DNA from: Candidatus Binatia bacterium
GTDB taxonomy: Bacteria > Desulfobacterota > Binatia > UBA12015
Direction: 5' to 3'
Length of the DNA: 64,000 nucleotides
Assembly (NCBI GenBank): GCA_036563615.1
Contig: DATCMB010000007.1
Span: forward strand, 1-64,000
Shown: positions 42,725-54,347 of the stretch, piece after piece
Numbering within the stretch: position 1 is the stretch's first letter
Layout: each line of letters begins with the position of its first letter
Made by a program: the position numbers and the translations under genes
Notes under the pieces: model-generated
Database searches by the model: none
Seen by the model: only the letters and a program-made list of their open reading frames with translations
Told to the model about the DNA's origin: nothing

Positions 42725-43357
42725 CTAGTACTTGACGGAGCAGCCGTACGGCGTGGTGCTCGCGATCGCGACCGGCTGCCCGGACAGCGCTTCGGTGAGC
42801 GCGAGGTCGACGTAGTTTTTCGCCTTGGGGATGTCGTCCGGATCGGTCGACGGCTTGTCGTCGATGCCGCCCGCGTAGATCAGCGTTCCCTCCGGATCGA
42901 TGATGTACATGTGCGGCGTCGTCTTCGCGCCGTACGCGCGGCCGACGGTGCCGTCCGGATCGAGCAGCACGGCGGTCGGCACCGCCTTCACCTCGGTGGT
43001 GATCTCGTTCCACTTCTCGGGCGGGTAGTTACCCTGCTTGCCCGGCGCCGACGAGTTGATCGACAGCCAGACGACGCCCTGGTCGACGTACTTCTTCTGC
43101 AGGCTCTGCATGTTGCCGCTGCCGTAGTGCTTCTTGACGAAGGGGCACTCGTGGTTGACCCACTCGAGCACCACGTACTTGCCCTTGAAGTCGGCGAGCG
43201 AGTGCTGCTTGCCGTTGGTGTCGGTCAGGGTGAAGGCCGGCGCAGGCTGTCCGACCACCGCCGCGGCGTCGGCGCGTCCGTGCGTCGCAAAGAGGACGAG
43301 CGTCGCGAGCGCGCTCGTCAAGAGCATCCTTCGGTTGGTTCGCATCATCTTCCTCAT
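42725..43357 (-). CDS. exported thioredoxin-like (peroxiredoxin-like) protein
   Basis: A 210-aa protein with a signal peptide (LLTSALATLVLFATHGRADA) and an AhpC/TSA-Redoxin domain: VGQPAPAFTLTDTNGKQHSL, VLEWVNHECPFVKKHYG (single peroxidatic-type Cys), WLSINSSAPG and KTTPHMYIIDPEGTLIYAGG. This matches the PRX-like group often next to dsbD. It has the Shine-Dalgarno AAGGAGG, and its ATG overlaps the dsbD stop (ATGA), so translation is coupled. It is a likely acceptor of electrons passed across the membrane by DsbD. Confidence 0.9.
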   Translation of the reverse strand: MRKMMRTNRRMLLTSALATLVLFATHGRADAAAVVGQPAPAFTLTDTNGKQHSLADFKGKYVVLEWVNHECPFVKKHYGSGNMQSLQKKYVDQGVVWLSINSSAPGKQGNYPPEKWNEITTEVKAVPTAVLLDPDGTVGRAYGAKTTPHMYIIDPEGTLIYAGGIDDKPSTDPDDIPKAKNYVDLALTEALSGQPVAIASTTPYGCSVKY

Positions 43358-45654
43358 GTGCCTCCTTGGTGTGGCTCGCTCCGCGGACGCTCGGCCCGCC
43401 GGGACTCGCCGACCTGCGCCAGCGCGTCGAGCACGATCCCGCGCGTCAGCACCGACGGCAGGATCACGGGCTCCGCGCCGCTCTCCGGATAGAGCACGTA
43501 GAGCGGCACGCCGCTGCGGCCGAACGACGCCAGCGCGCGCGTGATCGTGTCGTCGCGCGACGTCCAGTCCGCGCGCAGCAGCGCGACGCCACGCTCGGCG
43601 AACGCGTCGCGCACCTCCTGCGAGCTGAAGACGACGTGCTCGTTGACCTTGCACGTCAAGCACCACGCCGCGGTGAAGTCGACGAACACCGGCGTGCCGG
43701 ACGCGAGCAGCCGCTCCACCGCGGCTTCGGACCACGGCTGCCAGACGTTGCCGTAGAGGTCGTGCTCGGCGCCACGCTCGTCGGCCGCGACCGCCGCCGC
43801 GCCGCCGACACCGTCGCGCAGCGCGAGCGCCGTCGCGAGCCCGGCAAACCCGAGGACGACCGACACCGCGAGCGCCAGACGGCGGTTGCGCTGCGCGAGC
43901 CCGGCGAAGCGCGCGCGCACCCAGAGCCCGACCGTCAAGAGCAGAAGGCCGATCAGGACGCCGAGGATCGCGTCGACGCCGGCCTGCAGGCCGAGCACCC
44001 ACACCAGCCAGACCACGGTCGCGAGCAGCGGAAACGCCATCGCTTGCTTGAAGGTCTCGAGCCAGGCGCCGGGCCGCGGCAGCAGACGCAGCAGCCCGGG
44101 CACGAAGCACAGGACGACGTACGGCAGCGCCATGCCGACCCCGAGCGCCGTGAACACCGCGAGCGCGCTCCCTGCGGGCAGCGTCACCGCAAAGCCCAGC
44201 GCGGGTCCCATGAACGGGGCGGTGCACGGCGTCGCGACCGCGGTCGCGAGCACGCCGGTCGCGAAGGAGCCTGCGAGCCCCTCGCCCTGCCCCACGCGGC
44301 CCGCGAGCGCCGTCAAGCCAAGACCGATGTCGAACACGCCGAGCAGGCTCGCGGCGAGCGTGAACAGCAGGAAGATCATCGCGACGACGAACGCCGGCGA
44401 CTGCAGCTGGAAGCCCCAGCCGAGGCTCTCGCCGCCCGCGCGCAGCGCGAGCAGCGCCCCGGCGAGGATCCAGAACGAGAGCAGCACGCCCGCGGCGTAG
44501 ACGAGCCCGTGCAGGCGCAGCCGGGCCGCGCTGTCGCCCGCGCGCCGGACGAAGTCCAGCACCTTGATCGACAGCACGGGGAAGACGCACGGCATGACGT
44601 TCAGCAAGAGCCCGCCGAGGAACGCGAAGACGAGCGCGAGCCGCAGCGAGAGCGCGCCGTCGTCGGCCGACGACGACGAAGCCGCGGCAGCCGCGGCGCG
44701 CGTCGCGCCGTCCTGCTGCATCGTGGCGACGGCGACGCGCACCGGCAGGTCGATCGCGAGCGCGGGCGCGCCCTCGGGCGCGAAGCCGTGCTCCGCGACC
44801 AGCGTGCCGCGCAGACGCGTGGCGGGCTCGCGTCGCTGCTGCGACGGCGTCAGCGCGAGCGTCGCGACCCCGCCCTCGCGCGTGAGCGGCTGTGGCGCCG
44901 CGTTCTCGATCAGGTCCGGATCGAGCGGGAAGAAGACGATCTCGCCGTCTGGCGCGTCGGCGATGCGGAGCTCGATGCGGTCGTCGTGCTGCTCCGCCTC
45001 GATGCGCGCCTGCACGGGAGTGCTGCGCGGCAGCTTGGCGCGCGCCTCGTCGAAGGCGCCCGCCCAGCGCCAGTCGCGCTCGACCGGCGCGCCCGACACC
45101 GGCAGCTCGAGCGTCAGATCGGCGCGGCCGGGAATGCAGTCCTCCTTGCAGACGAGCCAGTCGGCGCGCGCCGCGAGGCGCAGCGTGTCGCCGTCGCGCA
45201 GCGAGGCGGGCGGCGTCACCTCGACCGGCAGCAGCACCTCGCCCTCGTAGCCGTAGTTGACGAGCGGCCCGACGGCGATGCGCTCTGGGTACGGCCACTG
45301 CAGCTCGCCGACCGTGGTGCCCTCCGGGAGCTGCCAGCGCACCGTCGGCGCCAGGCCCGAGTCGCCGGGGTTGGCCCAGTAGACGTGCCAGCCGTCCTCG
45401 AGCTCGAAGCGCAGGCCGACCGGGACCGGCTCGCCGGGGCGCACGTGCGTCACGTCGGACACCAGCTCGACCTGCACGTGCTCCGCGCTGACCGCTCCGC
45501 TGCTCTCGGCGAGGGCCGCACCCGGCGCGAGTACGGCCAGCAGGACGAGGAGGACGAACGTCGGCACGGTCAAAAAGATCGTGCCGCGGCGGGGCCTGCG
45601 AGCCAACCCCTGCCGTGCGCTCCTCTTTGCGTTCCTCGACAGCTCCGTCCGCAT
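43354..45654 (-). CDS. dsbD: thiol:disulfide interchange protein DsbD
   Basis: Passes electrons from cytoplasmic thioredoxin to exported thiol proteins. The 766-aa protein has a signal anchor (VPTFVLLVLLAVLAPGAALA), an N-terminal DsbD-alpha-like domain with the Cys pair in DWLVCKEDCIPGRADL, a membrane domain with the two redox Cys in NVMPCVFPVLSIK and AVATPCTAPFMGPALG, and a C-terminal thioredoxin domain with FTAAWCLTCKVNE. Start at ATG 45654 gives a normal signal sequence; an in-frame ATG at 45750 would add 32 basic residues. Its stop overlaps the next gene (ATGA). Confidence 0.93.
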   Translation of the reverse strand: MRTELSRNAKRSARQGLARRPRRGTIFLTVPTFVLLVLLAVLAPGAALAESSGAVSAEHVQVELVSDVTHVRPGEPVPVGLRFELEDGWHVYWANPGDSGLAPTVRWQLPEGTTVGELQWPYPERIAVGPLVNYGYEGEVLLPVEVTPPASLRDGDTLRLAARADWLVCKEDCIPGRADLTLELPVSGAPVERDWRWAGAFDEARAKLPRSTPVQARIEAEQHDDRIELRIADAPDGEIVFFPLDPDLIENAAPQPLTREGGVATLALTPSQQRREPATRLRGTLVAEHGFAPEGAPALAIDLPVRVAVATMQQDGATRAAAAAASSSSADDGALSLRLALVFAFLGGLLLNVMPCVFPVLSIKVLDFVRRAGDSAARLRLHGLVYAAGVLLSFWILAGALLALRAGGESLGWGFQLQSPAFVVAMIFLLFTLAASLLGVFDIGLGLTALAGRVGQGEGLAGSFATGVLATAVATPCTAPFMGPALGFAVTLPAGSALAVFTALGVGMALPYVVLCFVPGLLRLLPRPGAWLETFKQAMAFPLLATVVWLVWVLGLQAGVDAILGVLIGLLLLTVGLWVRARFAGLAQRNRRLALAVSVVLGFAGLATALALRDGVGGAAAVAADERGAEHDLYGNVWQPWSEAAVERLLASGTPVFVDFTAAWCLTCKVNEHVVFSSQEVRDAFAERGVALLRADWTSRDDTITRALASFGRSGVPLYVLYPESGAEPVILPSVLTRGIVLDALAQVGESRRAERPRSEPHQGGT

Positions 45655-45792
45655 CGTCGCCGCGCCGCGACGCGGCGCACGGAGCTTCGACGCTCGCCGG
45701 CGCGGGTTCTTCACTCTGACTTCGGTACCGGCTCCCGCGCGGCTCGGCACGCGCTCCCGCGCGGCTCGGCGCGGGTCCGTGCGGTCGGCGGC

Positions 45793-45978
45793 TCAGGCGG
45801 CGACGTCGCCGAGGGTCGCGTGGCTTCTCGCGTCCCGCGCGACCACCGGCTCGCGCTGCGTGAGCCGTGCGTCACGGCGCAGCGCCGCGACGGCCTGGTA
45901 GGCGAGCACGCAGACGGCGAGCGTCTGCACGGGAAGGGCGAGCATGCCGTAGCCGATCATCGCGATGGCGGAATCCAT
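45793..45978 (-). CDS. small membrane protein (61 aa), unknown
   Basis: A short frame, MDSAIAMIGYGMLALPVQ at the start, with one clear membrane helix (IAMIGYGMLALPVQTLAVCVLAYQAVAAL) and a basic then Ala/Arg-rich tail. The start is supported by a good Shine-Dalgarno, AAGGAG, 9 nt upstream of the ATG. It lies 138 bp upstream of dsbD on the same strand. I do not recognise a family; a membrane-embedded regulator or partner of the adjacent redox genes is only a guess. Confidence 0.6.
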   Translation of the reverse strand: MDSAIAMIGYGMLALPVQTLAVCVLAYQAVAALRRDARLTQREPVVARDARSHATLGDVAA

Positions 45979-46140
45979 TTGCTCTTGCTCCTTGGCGCGA
46001 CGTCGGCGGTCGATTCTGGCTCGACGGCCTGCTCTCGCGACGGCGAGAGCCCGGAGCAATGCGGATACCAGCGCGCCGCGCCCGGATTTGCTCGGCGCAG
46101 CGTGGTGATGGGCGGGCGATGCGACCGGCGTCAGACCGGA

Positions 46141-46152
46141 GCGATATATCGC
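46141..46152. promoter_or_regulatory. AT-rich 12-bp palindrome upstream of the small membrane protein
   Basis: GCGATATATCGC is a perfect palindrome with an ATATAT core in an otherwise very GC-rich region. It lies in the 211-bp gap between the DUF3556-like gene and the 61-aa gene, both on the minus strand, about 165 bp upstream of the latter, so it could be an operator or contain a -10 element. Confidence 0.35.
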
Positions 46153-46189
46153 GCCGGCATGACAGCCAGCGGCTTCCGGACGGCGCGCG

Positions 46190-49418
<3,229 letters not shown>

Positions 49419-49425
49419 GGTGCGG

Positions 49426-49459
49426 GTGTGAGCGCGGCGTCGGGTCGCCGCGCCCACAC
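49426..49459. terminator. bidirectional GC hairpin between gdhA and a VOC gene
   Basis: GTGTG-A-GCGCGGCG pairs with CGCCGCGC-C-CACAC: 13 bp with a single A/C mismatch and a 6-nt loop TCGGGT. It lies in the 64-bp gap between convergent stops. No T-run on either strand. Confidence 0.65.
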
Positions 49460-49482
49460 GGCCTGAACGTGAATCGGCCGAA

Positions 49483-49857
49483 TCAGCCGAGCTTCATCTC
49501 GTAGAAGCAGAGCTTGTTGCCGTCGAGGTCGCGGACGTACCCCGCGTAGAACACCGGCATGCGCTCGCCCGGAGCGCCTTCGTCGGTCGCGCCGAGCTCT
49601 CTCGCCTTGGCGTAGAGACGGTCGACGTTCTCGCGCGAGCCCGCCGGGATCGCGACCATGTTGCCGTTGCCCGGACTCTGCGGCTTGCCGTCGTACGGCG
49701 TGCAGACGGCGAGCATCGATTCGCCCATGTTCCGCCCGTAGAACTTGATGCGATCGAGCCCCATGAGTTGCTTGACGCCGATCTCGCCGAGCAGCGCGTC
49801 GTAGAACTTGCACGCGCGCTCGAGGTCGTTGGTGCCGATGGTGACGTAACCGATCAT
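49483..49857 (-). CDS. VOC-family (glyoxalase-like) protein
   Basis: A 124-aa VOC protein: MIGYVTIGTNDLERACKFYDALL, VCTPYDGKPQSPGNGNMVAI and the closing YVRDLDGNKLCFYEMKLG with the metal-site Glu. It has the Shine-Dalgarno GGAGGG 7 nt before the ATG. It belongs to the group with a GNGNM segment, often annotated as lactoylglutathione lyase-like or as bleomycin-resistance-like without proof. Third VOC gene in the window and not closely similar to the pair at 13.9-14.8 kb. Confidence 0.9.
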   Translation of the reverse strand: MIGYVTIGTNDLERACKFYDALLGEIGVKQLMGLDRIKFYGRNMGESMLAVCTPYDGKPQSPGNGNMVAIPAGSRENVDRLYAKARELGATDEGAPGERMPVFYAGYVRDLDGNKLCFYEMKLG

Positions 49858-49982
49858 CGAGATCCCTCCGGGTGCGAGCAAAGCGCACGACGGCGGTCCG
49901 ACGCAAGGAGAACGCGTCCCACGCCTCGTCGTTCGCGCGCAGCGCGAGGCGCTCGGTGACCTCGATCCTCCCGACGGCGCGC

Positions 49983-51119
49983 TCAGTGCGCGCGGGCACG
50001 GTGCTCGGCGAGCAGGTCGCGGCCGAAGTCGCGCCGCGGATCGCGCCACAGCGTGTGGATGTGATCGTTGCCGGGCACGGTGTCGTCGAACTCGAGGAGC
50101 AGCGTCGGGCCCTGCAAGCGGTAGTAGCAGCCACGGCCAGGCTCGGTGCTGCCCGCCCAGGCGAAGTGGATCGCGTCGCGCCCGGCGGGGTCGATCTCGG
50201 CGCGGCGCGCCGCCGCGACGTCGGCCGGGAAGTTGTCGATGTAGACGTCGAGCAAGGCGTCGAGGAGGCGCTTCTGCTCGTCGTTCATCTCGCTGCGCGG
50301 CAAGCCCTTCGGCGGCTCGGAGAGGTCGATGAAGCGCACGTCGCCGAGGAAGAGCTCGCGATCGCTCTCGTAGGGCAGCGTCGCGCGGGCGCGCTGCGCC
50401 TCGTCGAACGAGAGGTAGAGCTCGCGCGCGAGATCCTCCTCCGCGGCGAGCACGCGCAGACCCGCGCGCTCCCAGCCTTGCCGCACCTGGCGCGGCTGCG
50501 CGCCGAGGAAGAGCGGCGTCGACGCGGGCGGCGCACCCGGGACGACCGTGAAGTTGAGCGACACGTGGTGGCCGTCGAAGCGGAAGCCCCACGGCTCGCT
50601 CGTCGACGGCTCGCCGTAGATGGTCGTGAAGTAGCGCTCGGGATCGCGGATGAAGCGCGTGAAGAGCCCGATCAGCCGCTCGCCCTCGAGCTGACGAACC
50701 TCGTTCTCGAGGCTCATGATGAGCTCGACCTTGCGCAGGCCCTGCTCGCTGAGCGCGGCCGCACGCAGGTCGCGCGCGCGGGCGCGCTGCTCGGCGTCGA
50801 GGTCGCTGAGCGCGATGCCGTCGAGGCCGATCGGTGCGAGACGCAGGTCGAAGCGCTCGCTGTCGTCGAAGTCGTACTCGACGTCCTTGCGCTGTCCGGC
50901 GTCGAGGCTCGCGAGGAAGCTCTGCGCCGCAGCCGTCAGGCGGCTCGCGGTGTCGCTCGGCGTCGGCGTCGCGGCGACAGCGAAAGCGACGGCGCCCGTC
51001 GCGATCAGCGCGCCCGTCAAGCACCGGCCGCGCTTCCCGAGCTTCGCGAGCTTCGATGGACGAGCCGCTCGTCCCCGCCGCGATCCGATCGACTTCGGCC
51101 TGGGCGAGCGAGGCGCCAT
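49983..51119 (-). CDS. DUF3500 protein
   Basis: A 378-aa protein with a basic N-terminus and a membrane/signal segment (CLTGALIATGAVAFAVAAT), then the DUF3500 pattern: SFLASLDAGQRKDVEYDFDD, WGFRFDGHHVSLNFTVVPG, FLGAQPRQVRQG, AIHFAWAGSTEPGRGCYYRLQ and LLLEFDDTVPGNDHIHTLWRD. His-rich segments (DGHHVS, GNDHIH) suggest metal binding. Function is unknown for the family. Probably exported; the N-terminus before the hydrophobic segment is unusually long (about 33 residues) and Arg/Lys-rich, so the true start may be internal. Confidence 0.83.
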   Translation of the reverse strand: MAPRSPRPKSIGSRRGRAARPSKLAKLGKRGRCLTGALIATGAVAFAVAATPTPSDTASRLTAAAQSFLASLDAGQRKDVEYDFDDSERFDLRLAPIGLDGIALSDLDAEQRARARDLRAAALSEQGLRKVELIMSLENEVRQLEGERLIGLFTRFIRDPERYFTTIYGEPSTSEPWGFRFDGHHVSLNFTVVPGAPPASTPLFLGAQPRQVRQGWERAGLRVLAAEEDLARELYLSFDEAQRARATLPYESDRELFLGDVRFIDLSEPPKGLPRSEMNDEQKRLLDALLDVYIDNFPADVAAARRAEIDPAGRDAIHFAWAGSTEPGRGCYYRLQGPTLLLEFDDTVPGNDHIHTLWRDPRRDFGRDLLAEHRARAH

Positions 51120-51152
51120 CGTTGCGCCGCTAGGTCGTCGCGCGCGGGACGA

Positions 51153-51404
51153 TCACCCGACGCGGCTCTGGCATCCGGGGCACTCGCCGCACTCGCACGC
51201 GAGCTGCGAGGTGTCGACGAGACCCGTGCCGATCTGCCGACCGTCCCACGGGTAGGCTGGCGACCACCGCGTGATGCCGGTCGCAGTGCCGAGCTTGGTC
51301 AGCAGCGTCGTGCGGCCGCGCTGGACGCGCGACGGACGTTGCGTCGCTCGCCGCTTCGCCGCGCGATCGTCGACGCGCTGATGCTTCAGAGTGCCGCGCT
51401 TCAC
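51153..51404 (-). CDS. possible small protein ending in a CxCxxCxxC motif
   Basis: An 83-aa frame with GTG start, a very basic N-terminal half (KHQRVDDRAAKRRATQRPSR) and the C-terminus LACECGECPGCQSRVG, a CxCxxCxxC cluster that could hold a metal. Codon third positions are GC-rich as in neighbouring genes, and AAGGGG lies about 10 nt before the GTG. It sits in a 400-bp gap between two same-strand genes. I recognise no family, and chance is a real alternative at this GC content. Confidence 0.35.
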   Translation of the reverse strand: MKRGTLKHQRVDDRAAKRRATQRPSRVQRGRTTLLTKLGTATGITRWSPAYPWDGRQIGTGLVDTSQLACECGECPGCQSRVG

Positions 51405-51520
51405 CTCGGTGACGCCCCTTCCCTATCGATATCGGCCATTCGCAGCTTTTGAAAGAGCCGTCTGCGAACGATCCCAGACGCTTGGGGATCTGCTGCAGCG
51501 CTTCGGACGAAGCGATCTCG

Positions 51521-52720
51521 CTAACGACGCTGCATGCCGAAGTAGGCGTCCACCACGGCCTGGTAGAGGTCGCCGAGGTAGGTCGGGCCGAACGGGTAGC
51601 CTTGTCCGGGCCCCTTGTCGCTGTCGACGATCACCGCGATCGTCACCTGCGTCTCCGGGAAGTAGTACGCGAGCGTGTGGTAGCCGACGGTGTCGCCGCC
51701 GTGGCCGAGCGCCGGACCGTTGCCGTCGAGCGCTTCCTCGTCGACCATCACGAGCGCCGCGCCGTAGGTGAACTGCGAACGCCACGGCGTCTCCGGCGAC
51801 GGCGGCGTGGGCACGCCATCGGTGAGCACGGCCTGCATGGCGGCCGAGTGGAACGAGCCGCTGCCGCGCATCTCGGTCCAGTCGACCAGGTCGCCGATCG
51901 TCGAGACCATGTTGCCCGCGCACCACGACGCGCTCGGGTGGAGGAACGTCGCGCCGTTCGTGCCGAGAAACGACTCGCCGTACGCGACGTCGCCGACGAG
52001 CGGCTCCTCGCCGTCGAAGAACGTCGCGCTGGCGCCGATCGGCTCGAGGATGCGCTCGCGCAGCACCTGCGCGACTGGCCTTCCGGTGACGCCCTCGACG
52101 ATCATTCCGAGGATCACGTAGTTGGTGTTCGAGTACTCCCACTTCCCCGGCTCGCCGGCGACGAAGGACGGCGGTCGGCTGAAGGCGATGTCGAGCAGCT
52201 CGCGCGGCGTGTAGACGCGACGGCTCAGGGTGTCGAGCAGGTAGGTCTCGTCGCTCGTGTAGTTGAAGATGCCGCTCGTGTGGTTGAGCAGATGCTCGAC
52301 CTGCACCGCGTCGCCGCCGGGGACGTCCGGGATCCAGCGCGTCACGGGATCGGAGAGCGACAGGCTGCCGTCCTCGACGAGCAGCAGGACGAGCGACGCG
52401 ATGTAGGTCTTGGTCACGCTGCCGACGAGGTGCAGCGCGTCCTCCGGCACGTCGGTCGAGGCGCCGCGCGTGAAGTAGCGCTTCCCGCACGCGTCCTTGA
52501 CCATCGCGACCGCGCCGACCTCGTACGGCACGGTTTCGTCCGCGAACGCCGCCGCGATCGCCGCCGTCTGCGCGGGGTCGCAGCTGGCTCGCGACGCTTC
52601 GCCGCCGCTGCTCGGCCCGCACGCCGCGAGCGCGAGCGACGCCACGAGCAGGGCGACCGCCACGCGCAGCAGCGGTCGTGCGAGGCGTTCACCGCGCGCG
52701 TGGCCAACCTCGGGGCGCAT
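51521..52720 (-). CDS. serine hydrolase lipoprotein, beta-lactamase/class C fold
   Basis: A 399-aa exported protein with a lipobox (LLVASLALAACGPSS). The beta-lactamase-related (pfam Beta-lactamase, class C/D-Ala-D-Ala carboxypeptidase-like) motifs are the SxxK in HLVGSVTKTYIASL, the YxN in WEYSNTNYVILGMI and the HxG in ALGHGGDTVGYH. Such proteins are usually esterases or peptidases, not antibiotic-hydrolysing enzymes. Start at ATG 52720 gives a normal signal peptide; an in-frame upstream start at 52756 adds 12 residues. It diverges from the carotenoid oxygenase gene. Confidence 0.9.
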   Translation of the reverse strand: MRPEVGHARGERLARPLLRVAVALLVASLALAACGPSSGGEASRASCDPAQTAAIAAAFADETVPYEVGAVAMVKDACGKRYFTRGASTDVPEDALHLVGSVTKTYIASLVLLLVEDGSLSLSDPVTRWIPDVPGGDAVQVEHLLNHTSGIFNYTSDETYLLDTLSRRVYTPRELLDIAFSRPPSFVAGEPGKWEYSNTNYVILGMIVEGVTGRPVAQVLRERILEPIGASATFFDGEEPLVGDVAYGESFLGTNGATFLHPSASWCAGNMVSTIGDLVDWTEMRGSGSFHSAAMQAVLTDGVPTPPSPETPWRSQFTYGAALVMVDEEALDGNGPALGHGGDTVGYHTLAYYFPETQVTIAVIVDSDKGPGQGYPFGPTYLGDLYQAVVDAYFGMQRR

Positions 52721-52853
52721 CGCTCTCGAGTAGCCCGACCGCTCCACCGCCAGCAAGACGAGATCGCCGGCTCAGCGCCTCTCGCACCAGCTGGCGGATC
52801 CCGTATCCTGCTTCCTCGGCGGGACGCCGCACGAAAGAGCAAAGGACGCGAGC

Positions 52854-54269
52854 ATGGCAAGGCAGCGTGAGTCGGAGGTCAACCCGTTCCTGCAGGGCAA
52901 CTTCGCGCCGTGGCGCATGGAGGGCGACGCCCCCGACCTGGAGGTGATCGGCGAGCTGCCGCGCGAGCTCGTCGGCACGTACTACCGCAACGGCCCCAAC
53001 CCCGCGTACGAGCCGCTCGGGCGCTACCACTGGTTCGACGGCGACGGGATGGTGCACGCGATCCGCATCGAGGACGGCCGCGCACACTACCGCAACCGCT
53101 GGGTGGCAAGCGAAGGATTGAAGGAGGAGCGCGCGGCCGGACGTGCGCTCTACCCCGGCCTGCTCGAGCTCGGCAAGGGCGAGTCGCTGAAGTTCAAGGT
53201 CACGGCGAACACCAACATCGTCTTTCACGCCCGCCGGCTGCTCGCGCTGGTCGAGAGCTCGCTGCCGACGGAGCTCGACGCTCGCACGCTCGAGACGCTG
53301 GGACTCTACGACTTCGCCGGCCGGCTCTCGGGACCGATGACCGCGCACCCGAAGCTCGATCCGGTGACGGGCGAGATGCTCTTCTTCGGCTACTCGCCCT
53401 TCCCGCCCTACCTCCAGTACTACGTCGTCGATCGCGACGGCGCGCTCGTGCACGCGGAGCCGATCGATCTCGCGTGGCCCTCGATGATCCACGACTTCGC
53501 GGTCACCGAGCGCCACACCGTCTTCCTGCTCTGCCCGATCGTCTTCGACCTCGAGAAGATCGCGCAGCACGGCTCGCCGTTCTCCTGGCAGCCCGAGCGC
53601 GGCACGCGCATCGGCGTCATGCCGCGGCGCGGACGCAGCGAGGACGTGCGCTGGCTCGAGACGGATCCCTGCTACGTCTTCCACCCGCTGAACGCCTACG
53701 ACGACGGCGATCAGGTGGTGCTCGACGTCCACCGCTACGAGCAGCTCCTCTTCTTGAGCCCGCAGGCCGCGCGCGATCCGCAGTGGCGCGACTCGCAGGT
53801 CGCCCGCCTGCACCGCTTCCGGCTCGATCCGACGGCCGGCACCGTGCGCTCGGAGCCGCTCGACGACCACGAGGGCGAGTTCCCGCGCGTCGACGAGCGC
53901 CTGGTCGGACGCAAGCACCGCTTCGGCTACTTCGCGGCGACCGGCCCGGAGGGCAACACGTCGTTGCTGCCGGAGTTCACCGCGGTCGCGAAGATCGACC
54001 TCGAGCGCGGCGGCCGCGTGGAGCTGCGTCCGCACGGTGCGGGCAACGGCTGCGGCGAGCCGATCTTCATCCCGCGCCGTCCCGACGCCGAGGAGGACGA
54101 CGGCTGGGTGATGTACCTCGCCTACGACCGCGAGCGGAACGCGAGCGAGCTCCTCCTGCTCGACGCGCGCGACTTCACCGGCGAGCCGGTGGCGCGGGTG
54201 CGGCTGCCGCACCGCGTGCCGTACGGCTTCCACGGCAACTGGGTCGACGGGACGTCGGCGGCGAGCTGA
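52854..54269 (+). CDS. carotenoid cleavage oxygenase (RPE65/CCD family)
   Basis: Non-haem iron dioxygenase (471 aa) that cleaves a conjugated or aryl-alkene double bond in a carotenoid, apocarotenoid or stilbene. All four iron-ligand His are recognisable: H165 in GPMTAHPKLD, H213 in SMIHDFAVTE, H277 in CYVFHPLNAYD and H460 in PYGFHGNW. The N-terminus (LQGNFAPWRMEG, GTYYRNGPNPAYEP, HWFDGDGMVHAI) is typical. It has AAAGGA 7 nt before the ATG. No carotenoid biosynthesis genes are in the window, so the substrate is open. Confidence 0.93.
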   Translation: MARQRESEVNPFLQGNFAPWRMEGDAPDLEVIGELPRELVGTYYRNGPNPAYEPLGRYHWFDGDGMVHAIRIEDGRAHYRNRWVASEGLKEERAAGRALYPGLLELGKGESLKFKVTANTNIVFHARRLLALVESSLPTELDARTLETLGLYDFAGRLSGPMTAHPKLDPVTGEMLFFGYSPFPPYLQYYVVDRDGALVHAEPIDLAWPSMIHDFAVTERHTVFLLCPIVFDLEKIAQHGSPFSWQPERGTRIGVMPRRGRSEDVRWLETDPCYVFHPLNAYDDGDQVVLDVHRYEQLLFLSPQAARDPQWRDSQVARLHRFRLDPTAGTVRSEPLDDHEGEFPRVDERLVGRKHRFGYFAATGPEGNTSLLPEFTAVAKIDLERGGRVELRPHGAGNGCGEPIFIPRRPDAEEDDGWVMYLAYDRERNASELLLLDARDFTGEPVARVRLPHRVPYGFHGNWVDGTSAAS

Positions 54270-54347
54270 GCCAGCGCGCGAGCCAGAGAGCCAGACGGCG
54301 CGCGCGCCGACGTCGGCGGCGAGCGAGCGGCGCGTCGCCTTTCCGAG

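Noticed and set aside
51439-51468. Hairpin TTCGCAG/CTGCGAA downstream of the serine hydrolase
   Set aside because: Only 7 bp with a 16-nt loop and no T-run; too weak to call a terminator.
51391-51771. Plus-strand frame over the end of the serine hydrolase gene
   Set aside because: Mostly antisense to a clear gene, Arg-rich and without motifs.
54270-54347. Terminator between the carotenoid oxygenase and HAD genes
   Set aside because: Only short self-complementary GC stretches are present (for example GGCGCGCGCGCC); no clear stem-loop.
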